53,187 nucleotides of DNA from Flavobacteriia bacterium (GTDB lineage: Bacteria; Bacteroidota; Bacteroidia; Flavobacteriales_D; Crocinitomicaceae). Of this stretch, positions 31,462 through 40,127 are shown piece by piece (position 1 is the stretch's first letter; each line of letters starts with the position of its first letter). The DNA is taken from assembly GCA_947455515.1 (NCBI GenBank), contig CANGOF010000007.1, forward strand, positions 1-53,187, written 5' to 3'. The translations under genes and the position numbers were made by a program. Under the pieces are notes generated by a model. That model ran no database searches and was not told where the DNA came from. It saw only the letters and a list, made by a program, of their open reading frames with translations.

Positions 31462-33604
31462 CCCCCATCTCAACAGGAGACACATCTCCCATCACTTGCA
31501 ATCCTCCCCAATAAATTGGGTTATAACCTTCCATTGATTTTACGTTTTTAAGGTAGTTCATCTTTGCATTGCGTAATGCCCAATCCTTCGGTTCTCCATT
31601 TGCTAATCGTTTTAAGAAATCTCCTAAAATTTCAGATGCTATTTTATCATCGAGCTTCCAGTTTGAATATACACAGGATTTAGCACCTGAAAATAAAAAA
31701 GCGGAAGCCAACGAAAAACTCGAACCCTGACTTATTTGTTGCCCTATTCCTCCATCACAAATAGCTAAAACAACCAGATTTGTTTTTATTTTTCTTTTGC
31801 ACACGTTTCGAATCGAAATAATATTTTTCCCTAAGTCGATATATGCATTATCGACACGATGATTTTGTCCAAATCCATGTGCTGCTATCAATAACACATC
31901 CGAATTATAAATGTTGTTCTGCGATTGTTCTATGTTATTTTTCTTAATCCACCTATTAAACTCCTTTCCAGTAAAACGAATTTGACTTTTTTCGGACTTG
32001 GAATACGCTGGTTTTAACAATGAAACACGTTTTAGATTACTATAACTATTTACGTTATAAGCACGCATAGAAGGCTGGTAGAAAATCGCATATTTACTTC
32101 CCAAAAAAGGTAGTTTTGAACATGATTTGCTAGTATCTGTAACTAAACATTCTAAATTTACATGCTCAAAAAAAGGAGTGTTATTCACGATTACCTTTCT
32201 TGCATTTCTTTGAAAAAAACATTCCAATGGCCGAAAAATTGTTCTGTAATACATATTCGTTTCTCGTGCATACAAAGGATAATTCCAGTTCGTATAATCA
32301 ACATTCAAACGTTGCATTTTATCTGTTCGACCAAATGAAACCATAAACCTTCCTTTTTTACTCCGTACAATCGCATATAACGATTGATAGTCTCCATACT
32401 GAACAATCACATCGTTATTGGCAACAATTTCGTCAGCTTCTTTAATCACCTGCTGAAACGTTTTTCGCATCGGAATCCAAGGAGTTTTGTTTTTCTCCCC
32501 ATAGTAATAAGCAGAATCAATGAATGCTTTACAATGCGTTTGTTGATACAAGGCATGATAACAAAAAATCATAGAATTATAGGGTGAATAGCCATAAATA
32601 TCAGTAAAAACAGAAATATCGATGTCTTTATTTTTTTTAGAAAAAGACTCAAAACTTTGGGTAAGTTGTTTCAATTTACGAAGTTGTTTTCGTACCATGG
32701 AAACATCTTTATTCTTTTGATACAACAATTGTAAAGTAAACGTGCTATAATTACTCACATTCAATAAAATACTCTGAATATCCTGCGCATGATATGGAAA
32801 TTTAGTTGCCTGTTGAACACTCTCAAAAGCTTCATCAAAATACTTCAACGATGGAATCGCGTCTCTACGCATATACCCTACCAAACCATTTAGTGTTTGG
32901 ATGCCAATTTTTACAGGATAATTTTCCAACTGTTGATTTTTTAATATGGACAATGCTTTAGAAAAACAACGAAGTGCTTCATGATAAAACAAGGGATTCG
33001 AAGTACTTGAAACTTTGTCTAAATTAATCAAACCACGAGACCTGTAATAATTTACCTCATCCAACGTGTTTACTAATTTATGTTGTTTCATTAAACTGTA
33101 AGCACTATCGTAGTAGGCATTAATCACATCATATTCAGACACATAATTTCTTCGAGTAGTTGCAATTGCTTGATAAAGTTTAATCCAACGCACATCGGTA
33201 TGCTTTGGGTCTACTTGACGTAGTAAAGAATAAATTTTATGATAATAACCTAGAGCAACGAAAGGCTTAACTTCAAAATTATAATACCTCATCATAGAAA
33301 TACCATAATCTACCTCATCCAAATAAGTATGTACTTTTTTTTGTTTTGCAAATTTATATGCTAGTTCAACATATTTTCTATATTCTTCTACAAATGAAAT
33401 TGCATAGTAACTATTTGCTAAATCGTAATAAATACTTGATCGATTTGCCGAAGTTTTAACTTGGTTAAGTTCTTTTTGTAGCGCATGAATCGAATTTGTA
33501 TAATACCCACGATTATACCAATAATGAGTTTGGGACTCTAATCCCAACGTAACATTAGAAATAAATACAAATGAAAAAAAAAGAATTAGGTGTCGAATTT
33601 TCAA
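31439..33604 (-). CDS. Secreted TPR-CHAT domain protein (caspase-like peptidase)
   Basis: A 721-residue protein with a signal peptide (LILFFSFVFISNVTLG). Residues 25-370 are helical repeats of the tetratricopeptide type. Residues about 440-710 form a CHAT domain, a caspase-like cysteine peptidase: LLIAAHGFG carries the catalytic His 576, VVLAICDGGIG the catalytic Cys 616, and SAFLFSGAKSCVYSNWKLDD and NPIYWGGLQVMGD complete the family pattern. The dyad is intact. The last nine residues (713-721) come from the inverted repeat and may not be original. The start lies 27 bases after gldA and the end faces the sigma/membrane-TPR pair. CHAT-TPR proteases are known to work with ECF sigma factors, for example Csx29 with Csx30 and a sigma in type III-E CRISPR systems; here that link is inference. 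Confidence 0.88.
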   Translation of the reverse strand: MKIRHLILFFSFVFISNVTLGLESQTHYWYNRGYYTNSIHALQKELNQVKTSANRSSIYYDLANSYYAISFVEEYRKYVELAYKFAKQKKVHTYLDEVDYGISMMRYYNFEVKPFVALGYYHKIYSLLRQVDPKHTDVRWIKLYQAIATTRRNYVSEYDVINAYYDSAYSLMKQHKLVNTLDEVNYYRSRGLINLDKVSSTSNPLFYHEALRCFSKALSILKNQQLENYPVKIGIQTLNGLVGYMRRDAIPSLKYFDEAFESVQQATKFPYHAQDIQSILLNVSNYSTFTLQLLYQKNKDVSMVRKQLRKLKQLTQSFESFSKKNKDIDISVFTDIYGYSPYNSMIFCYHALYQQTHCKAFIDSAYYYGEKNKTPWIPMRKTFQQVIKEADEIVANNDVIVQYGDYQSLYAIVRSKKGRFMVSFGRTDKMQRLNVDYTNWNYPLYARETNMYYRTIFRPLECFFQRNARKVIVNNTPFFEHVNLECLVTDTSKSCSKLPFLGSKYAIFYQPSMRAYNVNSYSNLKRVSLLKPAYSKSEKSQIRFTGKEFNRWIKKNNIEQSQNNIYNSDVLLIAAHGFGQNHRVDNAYIDLGKNIISIRNVCKRKIKTNLVVLAICDGGIGQQISQGSSFSLASAFLFSGAKSCVYSNWKLDDKIASEILGDFLKRLANGEPKDWALRNAKMNYLKNVKSMEGYNPIYWGGLQVMGDVSPVEMGGLRLRSV

Positions 33605-33631
33605 ATCATCTTATTTTCAATTCTTCAATCC

Positions 33632-34534
33632 TTACTTCGTTAACTCCTTAAACACTTCCTCCAAGGTCTTCTCTTCCTTGCGAAGCGTCAATACCAACAA
33701 GTTATTTTTCTGAGCGAATTGAGCGATTAATTTACGAAGGTCAACGGAGTTGTTTGATTCTACCAACCAAGCATTAGATCCGACAGATTCAACCGTTGTA
33801 ATTCCAACTTCTTTTTTCAATGCATTTTTTGAAAGTTCACCCTCAAATTCAACGTAAACTACTTGTTTATTTTCTTCGTATTGTAATTCTGCCGCCGTGC
33901 TGTTTGCAACAATTTTACCTGATTTGATGATAATCACACGGTCACAAATTGCCTCTACTTCTTGCATGATGTGCGTAGAAAGCATCACCGTTTTAGATTT
34001 ACCGATGCGTTTGATTAACTCTCTAATTTCAACCAATTGGTTTGGATCTAATCCAGTGGTTGGCTCATCTAAAATCAACACCTCCGGATCGTGAATGATT
34101 GCTTGCGCTAAACCAACACGTTGACGATAGCCTTTGGAAAGCATCCCGATTTTTTTGTTTTGTTCCACTTCCAAACCAACTTGTTGAATCATCTCGTCGA
34201 TACGTGCTTTCAAGTTTGGAACTTTATAGATTTTCCCAACAAACTCCAAGTATTCGCGCACATACATATCCAAGTACAACGGGTTATTTTCAGGTAAATA
34301 CCCTATCTTTTTACGCGTCTCTAAGGAGTCTACATCTACTTCCATTCCACAGATTTTTACTTCGCCAGATGATGCAGGAATAAAACCAGTTAAAATCTTC
34401 ATAGTAGTAGATTTACCTGCTCCATTTGGACCTAAAAAACCAACGATCTCTCCTTTGTTAATCGAAAAAGAAATATCGTTTACAGCAGCTTGTTCGCCGT
34501 AAAACTTAGAAAGATTTTTTACTTCTATAGACAT
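33632..34534 (-). CDS. gldA: Gliding-motility ABC transporter ATP-binding protein
   Basis: A 300-residue ABC ATPase. Walker A is GPNGAGKST, the signature is MLSKGYRQRVGLAQAI and Walker B is VLILDEPTTGLDP, followed by the switch His (MLSTHIMQE). The GYLPENNPLYLDMYVREYLEFVG stretch is typical of GldA in Flavobacteria. It energises the GldA/GldF/GldG transporter in the inner membrane, needed for gliding in some species; gldF and gldG are not in the window. It lies between the nucleotidyltransferase gene (18-base gap) and the CHAT gene (27 bases), all on the same strand. Confidence 0.88.
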   Translation of the reverse strand: MSIEVKNLSKFYGEQAAVNDISFSINKGEIVGFLGPNGAGKSTTMKILTGFIPASSGEVKICGMEVDVDSLETRKKIGYLPENNPLYLDMYVREYLEFVGKIYKVPNLKARIDEMIQQVGLEVEQNKKIGMLSKGYRQRVGLAQAIIHDPEVLILDEPTTGLDPNQLVEIRELIKRIGKSKTVMLSTHIMQEVEAICDRVIIIKSGKIVANSTAAELQYEENKQVVYVEFEGELSKNALKKEVGITTVESVGSNAWLVESNNSVDLRKLIAQFAQKNNLLVLTLRKEEKTLEEVFKELTK

Positions 34535-34552
34535 AGTTGTGACTTTGGATTG

Positions 34553-35692
34553 CTAAGATAATGTTTTTTTACGACGGATTTTTCTTCCTAACCATCGAAA
34601 TGGCATGGAAACATAATAGAGGAAAAACAATTGTCTTGGAAGTCTCCATAAATCTTGATTATCACCGTAAAATATATTTGCTTCAACTGTTTTCAATTTA
34701 TAACGAAACGAACCATGAAATCTACTGACACGGATTAAACGTTTTATTCTAAAATGTTTTTCGTTTTTATTAAGTAAACTATCATCTTCTAATAATAAAA
34801 CATTCTCTTCCAATTTTAACGAAGTTTCATTTCGATTGTTAAACAAGTATTCAGACAATTCCACGCCAAAAAAGAGTGTATCACTCAAACGATTAGATTT
34901 AAGAAATGCTTTAAAGTTAGATGCTATTTCTGAACTTTTTGCGTTGGCCATTGTCACATCAAATAATTGTGATAGTGATTTCCAACCATCAAAACATCCG
35001 TGAATGTTTAAGTAAAAAAAGTTGTACTCATCACTAAGTGTCCTGATCTTTTTACCATGCAAATCAACCTGTATAGAATCTTGATAAATCTCAGAAAAGG
35101 TAAAAGGTAAAAGTTGTTTTGCGAATACTAAGTTCCAATGCACATCAATAAATACTTTCGTTTTTTCATTTACATATCCAATTTCTTTTATTATTTCTGA
35201 ATATTTAGAAAAATGGGATTTAGAATATTTTGTCCAATCATTGAATGGAACATAACCCTGACTTCGAAGTAATTGATCTACTTGGTGTAAATCATTTTGA
35301 TCAATAAAAAGATCCAAATCTGAATAACTACGTAACAAAGGATTGTTATACATTCGTTGGGATTGAACGACCCCTTTAAACCAGAGTACTTTTAATTCTT
35401 TTTCTAAAACCTCATTTAATTTTACAAGTGATGCATTTAAAATAAAATTCTTTTTTCTTTCTAATTCGAAATGTTGTTTTAGACGCTCCTCTTCTTCTTC
35501 CGGTAATACAATCGACAAATCTTTCAATAAGGTATACATTACTACAACCAAACGATGACGAATCACTAAAGAAACAAAACGATTCCATGAACCAACCTTT
35601 GAAACAGACTCAAGAATTACTTGATTATTTCTTTTCCCTAAATGAATTTGAAGTAAATAAATGATTAATTGTAACTCTTTTGAAATTTTCAT
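34553..35692 (-). CDS. Uncharacterised nucleotidyltransferase (PF14907-like)
   Basis: A 379-residue protein with the nucleotidyltransferase core FKGVVQSQRMYNNPLLRSYSD and DLDLFI; the D-x-D pair is the metal site. Later blocks IDVHWNLVF and FFYLNIHGCFDGWKSLSQLFD are also typical of the family. These enzymes occur in lasso-peptide and other peptide-modification clusters and are thought to transfer nucleotidyl groups; substrate unknown. It is divergent from the PqqD/HPrK pair and separated from it by about 160 bases. The basic end (RWLGRKIRRKKTLS) may contact a membrane or RNA. Confidence 0.8.
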   Translation of the reverse strand: MKISKELQLIIYLLQIHLGKRNNQVILESVSKVGSWNRFVSLVIRHRLVVVMYTLLKDLSIVLPEEEEERLKQHFELERKKNFILNASLVKLNEVLEKELKVLWFKGVVQSQRMYNNPLLRSYSDLDLFIDQNDLHQVDQLLRSQGYVPFNDWTKYSKSHFSKYSEIIKEIGYVNEKTKVFIDVHWNLVFAKQLLPFTFSEIYQDSIQVDLHGKKIRTLSDEYNFFYLNIHGCFDGWKSLSQLFDVTMANAKSSEIASNFKAFLKSNRLSDTLFFGVELSEYLFNNRNETSLKLEENVLLLEDDSLLNKNEKHFRIKRLIRVSRFHGSFRYKLKTVEANIFYGDNQDLWRLPRQLFFLYYVSMPFRWLGRKIRRKKTLS

Positions 35693-35855
35693 GATACTCT
35701 AAAAATAAGTTCAAAATTGTAAAAATTGATTACCAAAAAAAAGAGTAAATCTATTTCTTCAGACATGGAATACTACCTAAATCAATCTGTAAAAATAACC
35801 AACAAATTAGAAATGTATGAATTATACATTATCTTTATGTTTTAAAATTAAAAAA

Positions 35856-36296
35856 ATGACATTTTACTCCATCAATTCAATTGACGTAAGCTCTGAATAT
35901 TTTGAAAGCGAAGTTTTAGCAATTAATTTAAAAACTGGAAACTATTTCAGTTTAAGAGGAACAGCATTTGTATTTTGGAAATTAATTACGGAAGGTAATT
36001 CATTGGAAACCTCCATCACAAAAATTTGCACTCATTTTCAAATGGAAAAAGAAAAAGCTACCCAATTATTTGAAGGCTTTTTAAATGAATTAATTATAAA
36101 TGAGTTAATTATAAAATCAGAAACTAATACAGAAACCACTATCAACGAATGGTTAGATGTCTTTTCCAAAGAATTCAATGAGCCTTTATTAGAATGCTAT
36201 ACCGATATGCAGGACTTATTGTTGTTTGACCCAATTCATGATGTAGATACACAAGTTGGTTGGCCCAAAAAAGCAGAGGATGATTCAACTAAATAA
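35856..36296 (+). CDS. PqqD-like RiPP recognition element with a conserved C-terminal tail
   Basis: About 146 residues, taking the ATG at 35856 (MTFYSINSI) over the frame opening at 35817, which has no homology-like sequence. Residues 5-90 follow the PqqD/RRE fold: beta strands ending in NLKTGNYFSLRGTAFVFW, and three helices through AFLNEL. PqqD-like elements bind leader peptides and bring them to modifying enzymes. Unlike plain PqqD (about 90 residues) a tail follows with EPLLECYTDMQDLLLFDPIH and DVDTQVGWPKKAEDD. I recall this kind of tail in other PqqD-HPrK pairs; it may be a binding segment or an embedded substrate. The HPrK-like gene begins 2 bases after its stop. Confidence 0.78.
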   Translation: MTFYSINSIDVSSEYFESEVLAINLKTGNYFSLRGTAFVFWKLITEGNSLETSITKICTHFQMEKEKATQLFEGFLNELIINELIIKSETNTETTINEWLDVFSKEFNEPLLECYTDMQDLLLFDPIHDVDTQVGWPKKAEDDSTK

Positions 36297-36298
36297 AA

Positions 36299-37375
36299 AT
36301 GGAAGATAATTCGAATGCATCCAAAAACTTAGCAACTCTTGAGATTTTTTTTACAAAGTCATTAGAACACTTTGATCAAGCTTGTAAAACGTTAAAGGAC
36401 AAATCATCTTTTTATTTTTCTTTAGCAAACAAACAGCTTGTTATTCATACTGCCGGTAAAACTCTACAAGAAACTACTTGTCAAGCGCTAAAACACATTG
36501 AGATCTCATCACCGATCCAGGAAGTTACTTCCCTTGAAATTTTTGTTTGGGATGAAAAGGAAAGCGGCATAAATCTTCCTACACATCCTTGGGAGACACC
36601 GACAGACCTTGTAGAAGATAGTTTTGTTCAATTTAATTTAGCGCATTACTTTGTTAGTCAATATGACAATCTGTCTATCTTATATATATTTAATCAGCAA
36701 ACAAACCAAGCTATTTGCATTTTAAAAGATGCTACAACATTGAATAATTCCTTTATTTCTTCCCCCTATTTTAAAATCATAGCAATTTGGGCAAGTAAAC
36801 AAAAACTGAATATTTTACATGCTGGTTGTGTGAGCATAGACAACAAAGCCGTTTTAATTGTAGGTAGAAGTGGAAAAGGTAAATCCTCGACCTCCGTACA
36901 ATGTCTAATAGGTGGATTAAATTATTTAAGTGACGACTATGTATTAGTAGATTGGAATGGAGAAAATCCTATCGCCTATTCTTTGTTTAATACTGGGAAA
37001 TTAAAAAACAAGCATATCGAGCGTTTTAATAAAATTCAAGGGGAATATAAACAAGGAATTTTAGACAAAAACAATAAACCATTACTCTTCTTATACCCTC
37101 TTTTCAAAGATAAAATCCGAAGTAGTGCGGAGATTAAAGCGATAATTGTACCAAACATCACTTCAGAAAGTAAAGCAAGTTACCACAGAATATCTGCAGC
37201 AGAATCGCTGAGAGCACTAGCTCCGAGCACCTTGATTCAGCTTAAAATAAATAATCTTAATCAATTAAATTCCCTTGCAAAACTAACCCGTACGTTACCT
37301 AATTACGAATTAAATATTGGGTCTGATTTAGATGATATTTCTTTGAAAGTAAAAGAAATAATTGACTCCTTGTAA
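36299..37375 (+). CDS. HPr kinase-like P-loop protein
   Basis: A 358-residue protein. The C-terminal half from residue 170 is HprK-like: ILHAGCVSIDNKAVLIVGRS, Walker A GRSGKGKS (189-196), then YLSDDYVLVDWNG with the acidic catalytic region. The N-terminal half (1-165) is not conserved in the classical enzyme. HPr kinases with no phosphotransferase system nearby form a branch linked to peptide-modification clusters, where some phosphorylate a precursor (lasso peptides). The 2-base gap to the PqqD-like gene shows the pair acts together. Confidence 0.82.
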   Translation: MEDNSNASKNLATLEIFFTKSLEHFDQACKTLKDKSSFYFSLANKQLVIHTAGKTLQETTCQALKHIEISSPIQEVTSLEIFVWDEKESGINLPTHPWETPTDLVEDSFVQFNLAHYFVSQYDNLSILYIFNQQTNQAICILKDATTLNNSFISSPYFKIIAIWASKQKLNILHAGCVSIDNKAVLIVGRSGKGKSSTSVQCLIGGLNYLSDDYVLVDWNGENPIAYSLFNTGKLKNKHIERFNKIQGEYKQGILDKNNKPLLFLYPLFKDKIRSSAEIKAIIVPNITSESKASYHRISAAESLRALAPSTLIQLKINNLNQLNSLAKLTRTLPNYELNIGSDLDDISLKVKEIIDSL

Positions 37376-37394
37376 ACGATAGTCGCTAATCGAT

Positions 37395-38636
37395 TCAATT
37401 ACGAGAAACAAGTAAGTCCTCTTTTTCACCCCATTGTAAACCACCTGGCAGAGAAACATTGGTAATATCAAAATGGATTACCCTACGTTTAGTATCGGAA
37501 AAACTCGAAAGCGACTGATGCATTACTAAGGGACTCATAATCATCACTCCCCCTTTTGGAACATCACAGTTTACTTCTTTGGATTTATCAATTAAACTCG
37601 GATCAAAAATTCCATGCTTATGCGAGGATTCAATCACCTGAAGTGATCCGTTTTCTTTGTTCGTTTCGTCTATATGTATCCGTATTGTAAAAATATGTTG
37701 AAGAATTTCATTCGTTGCTCTTACTGTAAGCAAATCAAACTCATTAAACCATTCATTAAATCCTTCTACATCTTTCTTTTCCTTTACAATTATTTGTCGG
37801 TCTTGATGATACGCTACACCCCAAGCGGAACGACCTGGCTTATCAAAGTACATTGAATTAACGACAAAGTAATCATCTCCAAAAAGTTGATGAACAATCG
37901 ATTGCAAATTTGAATTCATCACTAGTTTCTTCACCTCCAAATTCTTTTTAAAGAATGATTTATACAAAATCAAACTGCTTTTTTTGATGGATGGAGCCAT
38001 TTTAAACTCTTGTTCCTTCATGCAATTAAGGATAGATTGAATTTCTTGTATTGAATAAACATTAGGTAATGTTAGAAACCCTTTTTCTTCTAACTCCCTT
38101 TTATTTACAAGTATATCTGAGTAATCAAGCAATTTCGTTTCTCCTTTAATAATTTCATTTTCATCTATTACATTTAAATCAATTAGTTGATCGGTTTTTG
38201 AAATTTTTAAAATTATTTTCTGGCCTTTTTTAATACTCAAAAAATAAGGCTGAATGGAGTTTAAAACAAGAACTCTCATTTTCTTAATTAGTACAATTTT
38301 GTAGGTGAAAAATGAAAAAACTTGGATTATTTCAGAATGTATCATTTTTTTCGTCCCATAATAAACATCCATTCTCATTCTCAAGTGTTTCACCACAATT
38401 CTGAAACCAATAAAAAGTAAAAATGGCAACAACCAATTATAGTACAAACTCGTTTTTTCAAAAATGAAAGGTAACATGTTCCACTTTATCAACAAACTAA
38501 ACAAGGGTATAAAAATGAATAGCGTTAAGAAAAAGGATAAAATGCGTTTACGTTTTAATCTTTTAAAAACATTCTCTTTTAAACGTTTCTGCTCCCAATC
38601 CTCCATTTTTGAATGAACTAACTCCATCGATTCCAA
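37395..38636 (-). CDS. Membrane-anchored phytanoyl-CoA dioxygenase (PhyH)-like protein
   Basis: A 413-residue protein. Residues 31-50 and 64-83 are membrane segments; a small beta-rich region follows (105-165). From 175 on a PhyH/2-oxoglutarate-Fe(II) dioxygenase is visible: KRELEEKGFLTLPNVYS, the metal ligands HQD (His 277, Asp 279), a long insertion, PLVMHQS (His 373) and RRVIHFD (Arg 384 or 385 for 2-oxoglutarate). The catalytic triad is thus complete. PhyH proteins without membrane segments are about 250-290 residues, so the N-terminal 170 are extra. It is convergent with the HPrK gene (19 bases) and is likely to hydroxylate a lipid, sugar or peptide. Confidence 0.8.
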   Translation of the reverse strand: MESMELVHSKMEDWEQKRLKENVFKRLKRKRILSFFLTLFIFIPLFSLLIKWNMLPFIFEKTSLYYNWLLPFLLFIGFRIVVKHLRMRMDVYYGTKKMIHSEIIQVFSFFTYKIVLIKKMRVLVLNSIQPYFLSIKKGQKIILKISKTDQLIDLNVIDENEIIKGETKLLDYSDILVNKRELEEKGFLTLPNVYSIQEIQSILNCMKEQEFKMAPSIKKSSLILYKSFFKKNLEVKKLVMNSNLQSIVHQLFGDDYFVVNSMYFDKPGRSAWGVAYHQDRQIIVKEKKDVEGFNEWFNEFDLLTVRATNEILQHIFTIRIHIDETNKENGSLQVIESSHKHGIFDPSLIDKSKEVNCDVPKGGVMIMSPLVMHQSLSSFSDTKRRVIHFDITNVSLPGGLQWGEKEDLLVSRN

Positions 38637-38701
38637 TGCTTATTGTTAATTTTACAAAGAAAGAAACTTAATTTTAAAAACAACTTACAAATCAAACTAT
38701 A

Positions 38702-39421
38702 TTGAATTCTCTGGTAAAGATTAGTATTATTATTCCCTTATATAATAGAGAATCGTTTATTATAGACACTATTACTAAAATTAGGAAACAAAATATACCA
38801 TCGTATGAGATTATAGTTGTTGATGACGGTTCTACAGATACTAGTGCTCAACTTGTTCAACAGTTTGATGATATTAATTATATTTTCAAAGAAAATGGCG
38901 GTCCTGCTAGTGCCAGAAATTTAGGAGTTAAACATGCTAAAGGCGACTATGTCATTTTTATTGATAGCGATGATTTTTGGGAGGAAGGAAGTTTAGAGGT
39001 TTTATCTGACTACTTAGATAATCATCCTGGCACACAAATCATAGAAGGTAAAATTAGAGAGTTTAAATCGATTCAACATTCGAACAGATTTGATTTTTCC
39101 CCTGAATCTTATTTTATGAGTAACTTCGGGAGCTGTATGATGCGTAGAGAAGTTTTTGAAATTATTGGAAACTTCAATGAAAAATTAATTTGTAGTGAAG
39201 ATATTGACTGGTATACAAGAGCATGGGAAAATAACATAGTAAAAGATAGAATAGATACAATCGTTTTAAACTATAGAAAACACGCTGAAAGCATTACTTC
39301 AAAAATAAGAGAAAAAGGACATTTTTATCGTTTATTATTATTTAAATTAAAAATTGAACGAGAAAAAAACAGTGTTTATGTACCTCACGGAAAACTAATT
39401 GATTATATTGGTAAACGATAA
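38702..39421 (+). CDS. Family 2 glycosyltransferase, first copy
   Basis: A 239-residue GT-A fold enzyme. It starts SIIIPLYNRESFIIDTI, has the VVDDGSTDTS nucleotide-sugar loop, GPASARNLGVKHAKGDYVIF and IDSDDFW (the DxD metal site). The start codon appears to be TTG at 38702, because no ATG lies in frame before the conserved N-terminus; this is unusual for the window. The donor and acceptor sugars are not predictable. It overlaps the frame of the next GT2, which starts 13 bases after its stop. Confidence 0.88.
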   Translation: MNSLVKISIIIPLYNRESFIIDTITKIRKQNIPSYEIIVVDDGSTDTSAQLVQQFDDINYIFKENGGPASARNLGVKHAKGDYVIFIDSDDFWEEGSLEVLSDYLDNHPGTQIIEGKIREFKSIQHSNRFDFSPESYFMSNFGSCMMRREVFEIIGNFNEKLICSEDIDWYTRAWENNIVKDRIDTIVLNYRKHAESITSKIREKGHFYRLLLFKLKIEREKNSVYVPHGKLIDYIGKR

Positions 39422-39434
39422 TTACAAAAAAATT

Positions 39435-40127
39435 ATGAATACACCTTTTATATCGGTAATCGTCCCTCTCTACAACACTGAAAAATACATTGATGAAGCA
39501 TTACTAAGTTTGTTACATCAAACTTATAAGATTGATCAAATCATTGTTATAGATGATGGTTCAACGGATAAAGGCGCTGAAATTGTTAAGAAATATCCGC
39601 AAATTGAACTTTATCAACAAGAAAATCAAGGTTTAAAAAAAACATTGAATATTGGTTTATCCAAAGCTACTGGGGATTACATTGGTTTTTTAGATGCCGA
39701 TGACCGATGGAAACTAGACAAGTTAGAAATCCAACTAAATCATTTACAAAACAATCCAGCTTTGGACATGGTCTTTGGTCGTTCTACACGATTCAAAATG
39801 ATTATGGATGAAAAAGGAAAAGAAAAGGAAGAACTTTTAGATTACGTAAAAGCAGTTTATCTTTCAGGAGGATTATATAGAAAAACCGTTTTTGAACGTA
39901 TCGGAGGATTCTCTACAGATAGTAAACTTCATAATTTTATAGATTGGTTTGGACGAGTAAAAGATGCCAAATTATCGATACTTGAAATTGAAAATGTAAT
40001 TTGTGAACGAAGAATTCATGGGAATAACATGGGAATAATCAATAAAGACAAACAACGGGAAGAATATTTAGCAACACTTAAAGCATCTTTAGACAGAAGA
40101 AGAGCACAGGAAAATGAAAAAAAATAG
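39435..40127 (+). CDS. Family 2 glycosyltransferase, second copy
   Basis: About 230 residues, starting at ATG 39435 (MNTPFISVIVPLYNTE); the upstream opening of the frame at 39399 codes for no conserved sequence. IVIDDGSTDKGAEIV and FLDADDRWKLDKLEI are the GT2 sugar-nucleotide loop and metal site. It is a diverged relative of the gene before it, so the two probably add successive sugars. Its stop overlaps the start of the ABC transporter by 14 bases. Confidence 0.9.
   Translation: MNTPFISVIVPLYNTEKYIDEALLSLLHQTYKIDQIIVIDDGSTDKGAEIVKKYPQIELYQQENQGLKKTLNIGLSKATGDYIGFLDADDRWKLDKLEIQLNHLQNNPALDMVFGRSTRFKMIMDEKGKEKEELLDYVKAVYLSGGLYRKTVFERIGGFSTDSKLHNFIDWFGRVKDAKLSILEIENVICERRIHGNNMGIINKDKQREEYLATLKASLDRRRAQENEKK

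Noticed and set aside
35765-35845. 26-codon ORF upstream of the PqqD-like gene (MEYYLNQSVKITNK...), a possible RiPP precursor
   Set aside because: It has no leader-core layout, no recognisable recognition motif and ends in a hydrophobic run; such frames are common by chance in AT-rich DNA.
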